Made by a program: the position numbers and the translations under genes | Shown here: piece after piece, positions 43,735 to 51,430 of the stretch | How the letters are laid out: each line of letters starts with the position of its first letter | Numbering within the stretch: the stretch's first letter is position 1 | Source: an uncultured Croceitalea sp. | GTDB taxonomy: Bacteria > Bacteroidota > Bacteroidia > Flavobacteriales > Flavobacteriaceae | Assembly: GCA_947495075.1 (NCBI GenBank) | Contig: CANLXH010000001.1 | Span: 1,550,001-1,614,000, forward strand | DNA: 64,000 nt | Direction of reading: 5' to 3' | The notes under the pieces: model-generated | Told to the model about the DNA's origin: nothing | The model's database searches: none | What the model saw: the letters and a program-made list of their open reading frames with translations, nothing else

Positions 43735-44647
43735 TGACGATTACTTAAAATACCCTGAGCGTTCCTATGGAATGGATCATGGCCGTTACGAGTGGTCAAT
43801 GCTACAGGATAGAAAAACGGTACAGTGGCCCAACGGAAAGAAAATAGCACTTTGGGTCAATGTGGGACTGCAATTTTTTCCGTTGAACCAAAAAGGGGTT
43901 CCCTTTAAAGTTCCTGGTGGCATGACCAAACCATATCCTGATTTAAGACATTACAGTTTGCGTGATTATGGCAATCGGGTAGGTATTTATCGGTTTCTAA
44001 AGGCTTTTGATAAATACAATATCACACCTACTTTCGCAGTGAATACAAGATTGGCAGAACGCATTCCGTATTTGATGAACATGATCAAAGAAAGTGGCGA
44101 TGAAATAATGTGTCATGGGTATACCATGGATGATTTACACTATGGTGGACAAGATATCGCTGAAGAAAAAGAACTGATAAAACGTTCATTAGACGGGCTT
44201 CGGAAATTATCTGGACAAGATATCACCGGATGGATTAGCCCTGCTAAGAATGAATCTGAAAATACTCCAGATATTCTTGCTTCAAATGGAATTAAATATT
44301 TCTGCGATTGGGTAAATGATGATATGCCTTATGATTTTAACACCAAAAATGGTAATTTGATAGCGATGCCATTACCGACTGAATTGGATGATTATTTTAT
44401 TATTAACAATAATTTACATTCTGCCGAAGACTGGGCCGATCAAGTAGAGGATGCCTTTGAATTCTTATTGAAAGAAAGTAAATCTGCTGGTGGACGGATA
44501 TTGGCATTAAATATACATCCATGGGTATTGGGGCAACCTCATCGAATTCAGTATCTTGAACGGGTGCTGGAAAAGTTGGGTAGCCATGCTGATGTATGGT
44601 CGACATCCGTTAATAGTATTGCAAATGCTTGGAAGAATCAACAATAA
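43721..44647 (+). CDS. PuuE-like polysaccharide deacetylase-fold cyclic amide/imide hydrolase (2)
   Basis: This is a 308-residue paralogue of the preceding gene. It has WPNGKKIALWVNVGLQFFPL, RDYGNRVGIYRFLKAFDKYNI and IMCHGYTMDD, again without the zinc motif. The two copies differ in the presumed pocket (SHGIYNTR versus CHGYTMDD; LAPALSHSEN versus ISPAKNESEN), suggesting different ring substituents or a hetero-oligomer. It starts at ATG 43721 within the end of the first copy, so translation is coupled. Confidence 0.85.
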   Translation: MAMLNDDYLKYPERSYGMDHGRYEWSMLQDRKTVQWPNGKKIALWVNVGLQFFPLNQKGVPFKVPGGMTKPYPDLRHYSLRDYGNRVGIYRFLKAFDKYNITPTFAVNTRLAERIPYLMNMIKESGDEIMCHGYTMDDLHYGGQDIAEEKELIKRSLDGLRKLSGQDITGWISPAKNESENTPDILASNGIKYFCDWVNDDMPYDFNTKNGNLIAMPLPTELDDYFIINNNLHSAEDWADQVEDAFEFLLKESKSAGGRILALNIHPWVLGQPHRIQYLERVLEKLGSHADVWSTSVNSIANAWKNQQ

Positions 44648-44666
44648 TTTAAAATCATAAAAGTAT

Positions 44667-44697
44667 CTGGTCGAACTTGGTCGAGACCTCCTTCGAA
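44667..44697. repeat. Possible dispersed intergenic TCGA-rich repeat (copy 2)
   Basis: The segment has two GGTCGA-type repeats with inverted character. It resembles segments at 1213-1250 and 46444-46466 that share a TCGA-N-TCGA core. It lies in the 114-bp gap between the second imidase-like gene and the BASS transporter. It is weak, and chance similarity is possible. Confidence 0.3.
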
Positions 44698-44761
44698 TAT
44701 CTAGAAATAAAAAATAGTTCTTGATTACACTCTAACAGAAATAGTATCAACCAACAACGAA

Positions 44762-45676
44762 ATGACGGAATTCCTTTCAGCTTATATCCCTACCATTCTA
44801 CAAATCCTTCTTTTTTTGGTGATGCTCGGAATGGGAATGACCCTGACCATTCCTGATTTTACAAGGGTAGGTATTGCCCCAAAAGCCGTTTTTACAGGAC
44901 TGGCAAATCAAATTATCATTGTACCACTCATCGCTTATGGCATCGTATTACTAGTACCCATGGAACCTATGATTGCGATGGGATTGATGGTGTGTGCATG
45001 TAGTCCTGGAGGAGCCGTTTCCAATCTCTATTCTTATCTTGCAAAGGGGGATACTGCTTTATCAATTACCTTGACTGCTATTAGTAGTTTAATTACCATT
45101 TTTACAATTCCATTAATCATCAATTTTTCTTTGGATTCAATTCTAGGAGAAGCTGCAAAGAACATACAACTTCCGTTGGGGAGAACCATCTTTAATATCT
45201 TTAAGCTTACCGCACTCCCCGTTTTTTTAGGAATGTTTGTCAATCATAGATTTCCTAGAACAGCGCAAAAAAGCAAGCCTATCATCAAATGGGGTTCTAT
45301 TACAGTAATTGTCATTGCATTGGCTTTTATGGTGATAAAGTTGGAAGAAATTGGGGATAGTTGGATCTATTTAAAAGCTAGTTTTCTAAGTGTGGTTTTA
45401 CTAAATCTGTTAACTTTAGGAATTGGTTTCTTTAGTGCTAAAATTTTGAATTTACCAACTAAACAAGCAGCAACAATTTCTATAGAAAGTGGAATGCAAA
45501 ACAACGTTCTCGGAATGACCTTGGCCATGTCTCCTGCCCTACTCAATTCACCCGAAATGGCAGCTACTCCAGGAGTTTACGGAGTGGTCATGTGTGTATT
45601 TGCCATTGGAGTTATCTATATTTACAAAGGAATGATTGTAAAAGAAGAAAAGCATGAATCTACATTTAACAGATAA
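44762..45676 (+). CDS. Bile acid:sodium symporter (BASS)-family transporter
   Basis: This is a 304-residue membrane protein with about nine to ten helices. Family signatures are the helix-break CSPGGAVSNLYSYLAKGD (about 80-97) and ESGMQNNVLG (about 243-252), both used for sodium and substrate binding. Bacterial members carry many organic anions, including pantoate, pyruvate and steroid acids. It overlaps the following SDR gene by 23 bp. The name should not be taken as proof of bile acid transport. Uptake of a carboxylated intermediate is likely. Confidence 0.88.
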   Translation: MTEFLSAYIPTILQILLFLVMLGMGMTLTIPDFTRVGIAPKAVFTGLANQIIIVPLIAYGIVLLVPMEPMIAMGLMVCACSPGGAVSNLYSYLAKGDTALSITLTAISSLITIFTIPLIINFSLDSILGEAAKNIQLPLGRTIFNIFKLTALPVFLGMFVNHRFPRTAQKSKPIIKWGSITVIVIALAFMVIKLEEIGDSWIYLKASFLSVVLLNLLTLGIGFFSAKILNLPTKQAATISIESGMQNNVLGMTLAMSPALLNSPEMAATPGVYGVVMCVFAIGVIYIYKGMIVKEEKHESTFNR

Positions 45677-46427
45677 ACTATTTTTGGTCGGTGGAGCCAC
45701 TAGCGGACTTGGCAAAGCCATTTTAGAGCAATTAGTGACAGAAGGTGCACAGGTTATTGCGGTAGCGCGAACTAAGGAAAAACTAGAAGCTTTACAAACC
45801 ATTCACAATAGGATTGAAATTATTGCGGGAGATCTATCAAAAGAAGGTGTTTTAGGGAAAGTTTTACAAAAAATAGGAAATCGTGTGCTAACCGGTGCTG
45901 TTATTAATTCTGGTGGACCTCCGGCTATGCCTGCGATGGAAACTCAGCTTTCTGATTGGGATGAAGCGTATAAAACTGTTGTGCGCTGGAAAATTGCTCT
46001 GACTCAAGCATTGCTACCTAAAATGATAGATAACGGTTACGGAAGACTGCTCTATATAGAAAGTGTTTCTACCAAGCAGCCCGTAGAAAATTTGGTATTG
46101 AGCAATGCCATGCGATTAGCGGTCACAGGTTATGTAAAAACCCTCTCACAAGAAATAGGTGGTTCTGGTGTTACCCTTAATATTTTAGGACCGGGATACC
46201 ACGCTACCCAACGAATGGAAAATCTATTTGCAAAAAATAGTGAGCTAAAAGGTATTCCGGAAGCAGAAATCAGAAAAACCTTTTCAGATCAAACTGCCGT
46301 AAAACAAATTGGAAAACCAGCACATTTTGCATCTTTGGCTGTTTGGTTACTTTCGCCATTAAGCAGCTATATTACTGGTCAAACTCTAACGGTAGATGGT
46401 GGTTTGGTCAAGGGTGTAATGGGTTGA
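45654..46427 (+). CDS. SDR-family protein lacking the usual Tyr-Lys pair
   Basis: This is a 257-residue SDR fold protein. The cofactor loop is GGATSGLGKA (about residues 13-22), and the C-terminal ITGQTLTVDGG is normal. The catalytic YxxxK is not present: after the Ser in YIESVSTKQP the segment reads VLSNAMRLAVTG. A known SDR subgroup shares this feature. It may still bind NAD(P) but use other residues, or act as an isomerase or dehydratase-like enzyme. It overlaps the BASS gene and is the last gene of the long plus-strand unit. Confidence 0.87.
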   Translation: MNLHLTDKLFLVGGATSGLGKAILEQLVTEGAQVIAVARTKEKLEALQTIHNRIEIIAGDLSKEGVLGKVLQKIGNRVLTGAVINSGGPPAMPAMETQLSDWDEAYKTVVRWKIALTQALLPKMIDNGYGRLLYIESVSTKQPVENLVLSNAMRLAVTGYVKTLSQEIGGSGVTLNILGPGYHATQRMENLFAKNSELKGIPEAEIRKTFSDQTAVKQIGKPAHFASLAVWLLSPLSSYITGQTLTVDGGLVKGVMG

Positions 46428-46443
46428 TGGTAAAATAAAATAT

Positions 46444-46466
46444 CAGTTCGAGCGCAGTCGAGAACT
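46444..46466. repeat. Possible dispersed intergenic TCGA-rich repeat (copy 3)
   Basis: AGTTC...GAACT ends enclose a TCGAGCGCAGTCGA core. This matches a motif often seen between genes in Flavobacteriia (from memory). It lies between convergent SDR genes. A similar core is at 1213-1250. Confidence 0.4.
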
Positions 46467-46572
46467 AATTTAATGACTCGATGTTGTAAATAGGTTACGA
46501 TTTTAGCTTGTCTTGAATAAATACGAAAGGATCAACCAGACAAATTGAACTTGATTCTTGAATTTGTACTTT

Positions 46573-47319
46573 CTAGTGCATCCCTGCTCCACCATTTGCA
46601 TGTAAACACTGACCTGTCATGTGCGAAGCGCCATCACTTAACAAGAATAGAATTACAGCACTTATTTCTTCCGGTTTTGCTATAGTTCCCAAAGGGACCA
46701 TCTTTGTATATAATTCCTTATCAAATCGTGTAGAACCATCTTCTTTGTAAATAAAATTTGTGTTTACAGCGCCTGGAGCCACGGTGTTTACTCTAATCTC
46801 TGGCGCTAATTCAACAGCCAAGGTTTTACTAAAACTGATAATAGAGGCCTTACTCGCACTATAGGGCCCGTAGTTTTTTTGTCCGATAAAAGCTAGACCT
46901 GATGACATATTTACAATGGAGGCAGTTTTATTACTTTGTAACAATGCACCAAATATCTTACACGAATTGAAACAACTTTGAAAACTGATATCATAAGTTT
47001 CGTTCCAATCCTCAATATCGAGATTGGCTATAGATTTAAATTGCTTTATTGCACCCGAAAGGTTTACTAAACCGTTAATATAAGGCGTATATGTCTTGAT
47101 TTTATCGCGAACTTGCTGTAGTTCCTTTATCTTCATCGGATTTGCTTTAAAATACAAATCGGGCGATAAGACCAAAGGCGAGCAATTATCTTGAATGTCA
47201 ATACCATAGACCTTGGCTCCACTTTCAACCAAAGCCTGAATCAAAGTCTGACCAATACCACTATTGCACCCAACAATAACGACATGACAATCTTTGGCTT
47301 GATATTGTGCCTTAATCAT
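46573..47319 (-). CDS. SDR family oxidoreductase
   Basis: This is a classical SDR of 248 residues. It has VGCNSGIGQT (cofactor loop), a NLSGA segment in place of NNAG, MSSG and the catalytic YSASK (about 150). The frame reaches a TTG at 47334 that would overlap the upstream stop. The ATG at 47319 gives a normal N-terminus with a 1-bp gap and is used. It is the last gene of the unit with a hydrolase-fold protein and a CpcT/CpeT-like protein. Loss of the second Asn of NNAG is unusual. Confidence 0.86.
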   Translation of the reverse strand: MIKAQYQAKDCHVVIVGCNSGIGQTLIQALVESGAKVYGIDIQDNCSPLVLSPDLYFKANPMKIKELQQVRDKIKTYTPYINGLVNLSGAIKQFKSIANLDIEDWNETYDISFQSCFNSCKIFGALLQSNKTASIVNMSSGLAFIGQKNYGPYSASKASIISFSKTLAVELAPEIRVNTVAPGAVNTNFIYKEDGSTRFDKELYTKMVPLGTIAKPEEISAVILFLLSDGASHMTGQCLHANGGAGMH

Positions 47320-47320
47320 A

Positions 47321-48070
47321 CTACTTCTTTTCAAACTTGGTATTATCGGAATTAATAAATCCAGGTTCTATGAAAGTCCAACCTGTAACCACTTTTCTCA
47401 GATTAATTCCAGTTCTCTTAGCACTCGGGTTTAACCAAGTATAACTTATAGAACGACTATTAATTTCAACACTGTCCATGGGCATATCATAAATAGCCAA
47501 TTTCATAATTGGTAATTTATGAGCAAATAATAATTGTGTTAGCTCTGCTGTATATTGTACTCCATCAATATCAATTTCTGCCATTCCACCCTGATCGTGA
47601 ATTGTGAGATTACTATTTCTGTTGATGCTATCTTTATATTTTTGAGAAGGCATTTCAATCCATCCAGAAAACTTTCGCGTTCTAATGAATTTGTAGGGCT
47701 CCTGATTTTTAAAATGCTTCATTCCAGTAACCCACAAGGTGTCCACATCCAATTTAAAAGAAGTTATTAATTCTTCATTCGAAAGTTTTACTTTTTCCAC
47801 TAAAGTCTTCCCATTTCTACCTTCTCGTATCTCTATATAAGGAGCTTCTTCTAACACTTTCGAAATATTTAGAGAGAAATGTCTATGCTTATCATCAGTT
47901 TCTGTTCGATGGATATCATCGGCTGTATTCTCAAGCCAGTATTGTTGAAAGTTATCCCAATGGCCTTCAAAAACTTGTTCCTCGATTTGAACTATAGATT
48001 GTTTGGTTTTTGTCTCCTTACAGCTAAAGAAAAATAAGGTTATAGCTAATAGAATAACTATTTTTTTCAT
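47321..48070 (-). CDS. Divergent CpcT/CpeT-like lipoprotein with C-terminal IHDQGG domain (5)
   Basis: This is a 249-residue lipoprotein (lipobox FFSC near residue 17). The N-terminal third keeps FEGHWDNFQQYW and a DKHRHFSL segment like its paralogues, but the middle of the family core is reduced. The C-terminal domain starts with TIHDQGGMAEID near residue 160 and ends with YTWLNPSAKRTGINLRK, the same signature as in the proteins at 17054 and 23985. It lies between a hydrolase-fold gene and an SDR gene. It may be a shortened ligand-binding protein of the same system. Confidence 0.68.
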   Translation of the reverse strand: MKKIVILLAITLFFFSCKETKTKQSIVQIEEQVFEGHWDNFQQYWLENTADDIHRTETDDKHRHFSLNISKVLEEAPYIEIREGRNGKTLVEKVKLSNEELITSFKLDVDTLWVTGMKHFKNQEPYKFIRTRKFSGWIEMPSQKYKDSINRNSNLTIHDQGGMAEIDIDGVQYTAELTQLLFAHKLPIMKLAIYDMPMDSVEINSRSISYTWLNPSAKRTGINLRKVVTGWTFIEPGFINSDNTKFEKK

Positions 48071-48079
48071 CTTTTAGGT

Positions 48080-49117
48080 TTAGTTATTTGAATACCAGTC
48101 TACAAGATATTCTTGTATGGTAGCAGCATCTGCATCTGGGTTATTTTTTATTAAATCTTCCCATGCTTCTTTTAGGTGTTTACCATCTTCTCGTGCTTCT
48201 GGAGGAAAAGACTCAGGACTTTTATAATAGGGTCTATTTTTTAATGATTTGCGCATCATTTTCAAATTAATATCGAAAGTGCTCAAATTTGCTCTTTTTT
48301 CTATAATGTGAGTTACCATTTTTTGTGTGCGTTCGTTAGCATCACCTTCAATCATAAAGCCTTGTATATGCTTATCAAATCTATGATTCAACAAGGCGTC
48401 AACATATTTTGTAATAATACTATTGTTCCATCTAAAAATGGTAGTAGGTACTCGTAATTGTTGTACATACTTAGCCCGTTCGTGTTGAAAAGCTAGTTTA
48501 TATGCCGTATCATAAGTACTGCCAGCTTTCAAGTAATCCATAGCTATTAAATGTAATACAAAAAGGGGCATCTGAGGACGATTTAGAGCATATTCTTCCG
48601 TAGTAAAACACCATGGAAAATATTGAAAAAGCTTAGATACAATTGTCCATATTTCTGTTAAATGACCACCATCTAAACATGGTGTTAAATCAGGGAAATA
48701 ATGTTCCAAAATCTTATCAGACAAGGCATCATCAAAATGTGCAGAATTATCCAAAAAGATATGTGAAACTTCTTCTGGATATTCCAACCCATAGCGCACA
48801 GCTAATTGTGCGCCGGTGGCTGATCCATAGATGGAGAATTGTTTTAATCCTAATTCACCAAAAGCCAAATGTAAAAAAGAAGTATAGTCTGTTAAACCTG
48901 TAGGATTCTCAACTAAAGCATCCGACTCGCCATAACCTGGGGTATCAATACAAAAAACCATATATTCAGAGGCCAATTGCTTTGCCAAAGGCAACAAGGC
49001 TTCGCCTGTACTTGGTGACGGATGTAGCATAACTAATACTGGTCCTTGACCTAAGGTATAAAAATGAAGTTTTCGTTGGTTTACTTTTATAAATCTCGCA
49101 AAATTCAAAGGCTGCAT
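48080..49117 (-). CDS. Alpha/beta hydrolase-fold protein with Ala at the nucleophile position
   Basis: This is a 345-residue alpha/beta hydrolase-fold protein without signal peptide. The nucleophile elbow reads GSATG at residues 98-102, with Ala100 where Ser is expected. The following AQLAVRYGLEYPE is the normal helix. The oxyanion region HPSPSTG is also non-standard. With the protein at 15685, which has His at this position, the island has two such proteins without a canonical serine. It is the first gene of a minus-strand unit behind operator copy 9. A non-hydrolytic reaction or an alternative nucleophile is likely. Confidence 0.86.
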   Translation of the reverse strand: MQPLNFARFIKVNQRKLHFYTLGQGPVLVMLHPSPSTGEALLPLAKQLASEYMVFCIDTPGYGESDALVENPTGLTDYTSFLHLAFGELGLKQFSIYGSATGAQLAVRYGLEYPEEVSHIFLDNSAHFDDALSDKILEHYFPDLTPCLDGGHLTEIWTIVSKLFQYFPWCFTTEEYALNRPQMPLFVLHLIAMDYLKAGSTYDTAYKLAFQHERAKYVQQLRVPTTIFRWNNSIITKYVDALLNHRFDKHIQGFMIEGDANERTQKMVTHIIEKRANLSTFDINLKMMRKSLKNRPYYKSPESFPPEAREDGKHLKEAWEDLIKNNPDADAATIQEYLVDWYSNN

Positions 49118-49131
49118 TATTTTAAATAATT

Positions 49132-49164
49132 AGTTAATATAGTTAATTATTCATAATATTAACT
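49132..49164. promoter_or_regulatory. TTAA-box operator, copy 9
   Basis: Boxes start at 49134 (TTAA), 49143 (TTAA), 49150 (TTCA, one mismatch) and 49159 (TTAA), again 9-7-9. It lies between the divergent hydrolase unit (15 bp from its ATG) and the reductase unit (37 bp). Confidence 0.72.
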
Positions 49165-49171
49165 AATTTTG
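49164..49171 (+). promoter_or_regulatory. Putative -7 promoter element of the second CurA-like gene
   Basis: TAATTTTG matches TAnnTTTG exactly and directly abuts operator copy 9, so a protein bound there would cover the -33 region. It predicts a leader of roughly 25 nt. Confidence 0.5.
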
Positions 49172-49200
49172 AGTATTTTTAAGTAAAATAAATCATTGTG

Positions 49201-50196
49201 ATGACCAATACACTAGTAACTCTGGAAAGTAGACCTTTAGGAGCTATAAAAGAAAGTAATTTCGGTTTAAAAACTGAAAAAATACGAAAGTTAAAAGATG
49301 ATGAGTTTCTTGTGGCAATTGAAGCATTATCTATGGATCCTGCTATTCGAGGATGGATGAACGCTGGAACAACGTATATAAAAGGTATAGAATTGGGAAC
49401 AGTTATGCGTAGCTTTTCAGCAGGCAAAATTGTTCAGTCAAAAAATGAAGCTTTTAAAGTCGGTGATTATGTCGAAGGAATGTTAGGTGCTCAATCACAC
49501 GCTATTTCAGATGGCAAGGGTATTAGAGTAATTAATATTTCAAAAAGTAAACTCACTCACCATCTTGGGGTATTAGGTATGCCCGGGATGACAGCATATT
49601 TTGGTTTTCTACGAAAAGGAGAGCCTAAAACGGGAGATGTAGTCTACATTTCTGCAGCGTCTGGAGTGGTAGGTTCTACAGTAGGTCAAATTGCAAAAAT
49701 TAAAGGGTGTACCGTTATTGGCTCTGCTGGTAGCGATACCAAGTGCAAATTTTTGACTGAAGAATGTAATTTTGATTACGCAATTAATTACAAGACAGAA
49801 GATTTAAATACAAAACTAAAGGAGTATGCACCTGAAGGTGTTCATATCTACTATGATAACGTAGGCGGTGAGACCTTAGATATAGCATTGTTAAATCTTG
49901 CTCAAGGAGCACGTGTTGTAATCTGTGGAGCGATATCACAATATAATGATATGGCTAATATTTACGGCCCTAAAAACTATATGAAAATTGTAACTGCCAG
50001 AGGGTATTTGACAGGAATTATAGTTTTTGATTATGTAAAAGAATGGTCCAATGCAGCAGATGAAATTGCAGCTTGGATTACCGAGGGAAAAATAAATGTA
50101 AAAGAACATGTTGTTCAAGGCTTAGATAATTATTTCTCAACCTTAGAAATGCTTTTTACAGGTGAAAATTTTGGTAAACTGATTCTATCAATTTAA
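49201..50196 (+). CDS. MDR-family NADPH-dependent enone/alkenal reductase (CurA-like) (2)
   Basis: This is a 331-residue medium-chain reductase, a paralogue of the protein at 32278. It has SMDPAIRGWMN near residue 45, the cofactor loop AASGVVGSTVGQIAK near 156, and YDNVGGETLD near 217. No zinc cysteines are visible. A GTG at 49198 precedes the ATG at 49201, which is taken as start. It heads a plus-strand unit with an exported VOC protein (4-bp gap). Reduction of a conjugated double bond is the known chemistry of the group. Confidence 0.88.
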   Translation: MTNTLVTLESRPLGAIKESNFGLKTEKIRKLKDDEFLVAIEALSMDPAIRGWMNAGTTYIKGIELGTVMRSFSAGKIVQSKNEAFKVGDYVEGMLGAQSHAISDGKGIRVINISKSKLTHHLGVLGMPGMTAYFGFLRKGEPKTGDVVYISAASGVVGSTVGQIAKIKGCTVIGSAGSDTKCKFLTEECNFDYAINYKTEDLNTKLKEYAPEGVHIYYDNVGGETLDIALLNLAQGARVVICGAISQYNDMANIYGPKNYMKIVTARGYLTGIIVFDYVKEWSNAADEIAAWITEGKINVKEHVVQGLDNYFSTLEMLFTGENFGKLILSI

Positions 50197-50200
50197 ATCA

Positions 50201-51319
50201 ATGGTTCGATTAATTTTGATTTCGTTTTGCCTACAGTTACTGCTAGCTTTCACAACAAGTAGAGCTCAAAACATTCCTGATACGGGCATAAGCGGTGTAT
50301 ATGAAGTAATGCTGGGCACTGACGATGTAACTTACGCAAAAAAATATTTTGCCGAGTACGGTTTTAGAGTAATTGACAGCGCAATAATTTCTTCGAAAGA
50401 AGCACAAAAAATTTATGGTGTAAATTCTAGATTAAAATCTTATCGATTACAGAACGGAACAGTAGACAGTCATGGTCTCTTACGTATTTTGGAATGGGAA
50501 AATCCTTTAGGCGAAGGGGTTGGATATACTCCTGTGGAAACCATTGGTTCTCGAATAGCAGTAATGATGACCACTGACATTTTTAGGTTACATGACATCT
50601 ATAAAACCGCTCGCGACACTGGAAAAAAGCCTTGGTTATCTACAGAACCAATAGCGGATGATCTTTTTGGATTGAATACGGGTGAAAAAGACTTTTTTAA
50701 CAGACCAGTTTTAGTAAGGGAAAATGCTGTTTACGGTAAATTCTTTAATCATATTTTCTTTCAGCGGTATGGTTATGAGATTCCAGGGTACGGTACCATA
50801 AATAAGAATTCAAAACTGAAGACCAGTGAGTTTACGCATCATGATTTTGTCATTAATGCAAAAAGTATGAATCAAATATCTTATCTGACTACTGCGTTGG
50901 GCTTAAAAGCCGAAGCTGAACCCACGGTTGATGGAGACTGGCTTAAAGGCCCTAGAAGGGTCTTTCAAATGGAACCCGGATATAGCCATTGGTACCAAGG
51001 TTTTGTTTCGCCAAACAATATTTGTGGAAAATTGAAATTCTTTATTCCCAGAGGGGATAAAACCAACAAATCCAAAAATCAGCGTATTGGAGAAAAGGGA
51101 ATAACACTACATTCATTTTACACCGCCAAATTGAGTTTTGTTCATGATTTAGTCGCATCACATGAAAATCTTACAAGTACAATAATTCAGAAAAATGAAT
51201 TTGGTGAGAAATCTTTCATTTTAAAAGATACTGCCGGTATTAGTTTCCAAATTATTGAAAGAAAAATACTCCCAAAGCTAGCACCCAAAACTGTACTTGA
51301 ATTTGTTTTAAAAGAATAA
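50201..51319 (+). CDS. Exported two-module VOC-family protein (3)
   Basis: This is a 372-residue protein with a signal peptide ending near SRAQ (residue 23). Two VOC (glyoxalase-fold) halves follow. The first starts GVYEVMLGTDDVTYAKKYFAEYGF near residue 30, and the second begins with FTHHDFVINAKSMNQISYLTT near 212. A closing ISFQIIE strand is typical. Two-module VOC proteins include extradiol ring-cleaving dioxygenases. An exported form is rare. It may act on ring intermediates in the periplasm, but metal ligands were not assigned. Confidence 0.8.
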   Translation: MVRLILISFCLQLLLAFTTSRAQNIPDTGISGVYEVMLGTDDVTYAKKYFAEYGFRVIDSAIISSKEAQKIYGVNSRLKSYRLQNGTVDSHGLLRILEWENPLGEGVGYTPVETIGSRIAVMMTTDIFRLHDIYKTARDTGKKPWLSTEPIADDLFGLNTGEKDFFNRPVLVRENAVYGKFFNHIFFQRYGYEIPGYGTINKNSKLKTSEFTHHDFVINAKSMNQISYLTTALGLKAEAEPTVDGDWLKGPRRVFQMEPGYSHWYQGFVSPNNICGKLKFFIPRGDKTNKSKNQRIGEKGITLHSFYTAKLSFVHDLVASHENLTSTIIQKNEFGEKSFILKDTAGISFQIIERKILPKLAPKTVLEFVLKE

Positions 51320-51376
51320 ATCTATACTGTTTTGTTTATCAAAATATGTTGGCAAAGTAGTAAATAATAAAAAAAT

Positions 51377-51406
51377 AGTTAAACAAAATAATTAATCAAG
51401 TTAACT
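51377..51406. promoter_or_regulatory. TTAA-box operator, variant copy 10
   Basis: The outer arms are a perfect palindrome (TAGTTAA at 51376-51382 and TTAACTA at 51401-51407). Inner boxes are ATAA at 51388 and TTAA at 51392, so the central spacer is 3 bp shorter than in the other nine copies (9-4-9). It lies 24 bp upstream of the unit that encodes the MarR regulator, suggesting autoregulation with altered affinity. Confidence 0.65.
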
Positions 51407-51430
51407 ATTTTGTAATTTGCCTTAAGAATT

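Noticed and set aside
42784-44647. Peptidoglycan or chitin deacetylases
   Set aside because: Signal peptides and the TFDDG and HxxxH metal motifs are absent, and the sequence pattern is that of the PuuE branch.
42118-44647. Allantoin/purine catabolism
   Set aside because: No urate, allantoate or ureidoglycolate genes are nearby, so the PuuE resemblance is taken at fold level only.
44762-45676. Bile acid (steroid) degradation based on the BASS transporter and several SDRs
   Set aside because: No ketosteroid dehydrogenase, ring-cleaving Kst/Hsa set or acyl-CoA dehydrogenases were found. BASS proteins carry many anions.
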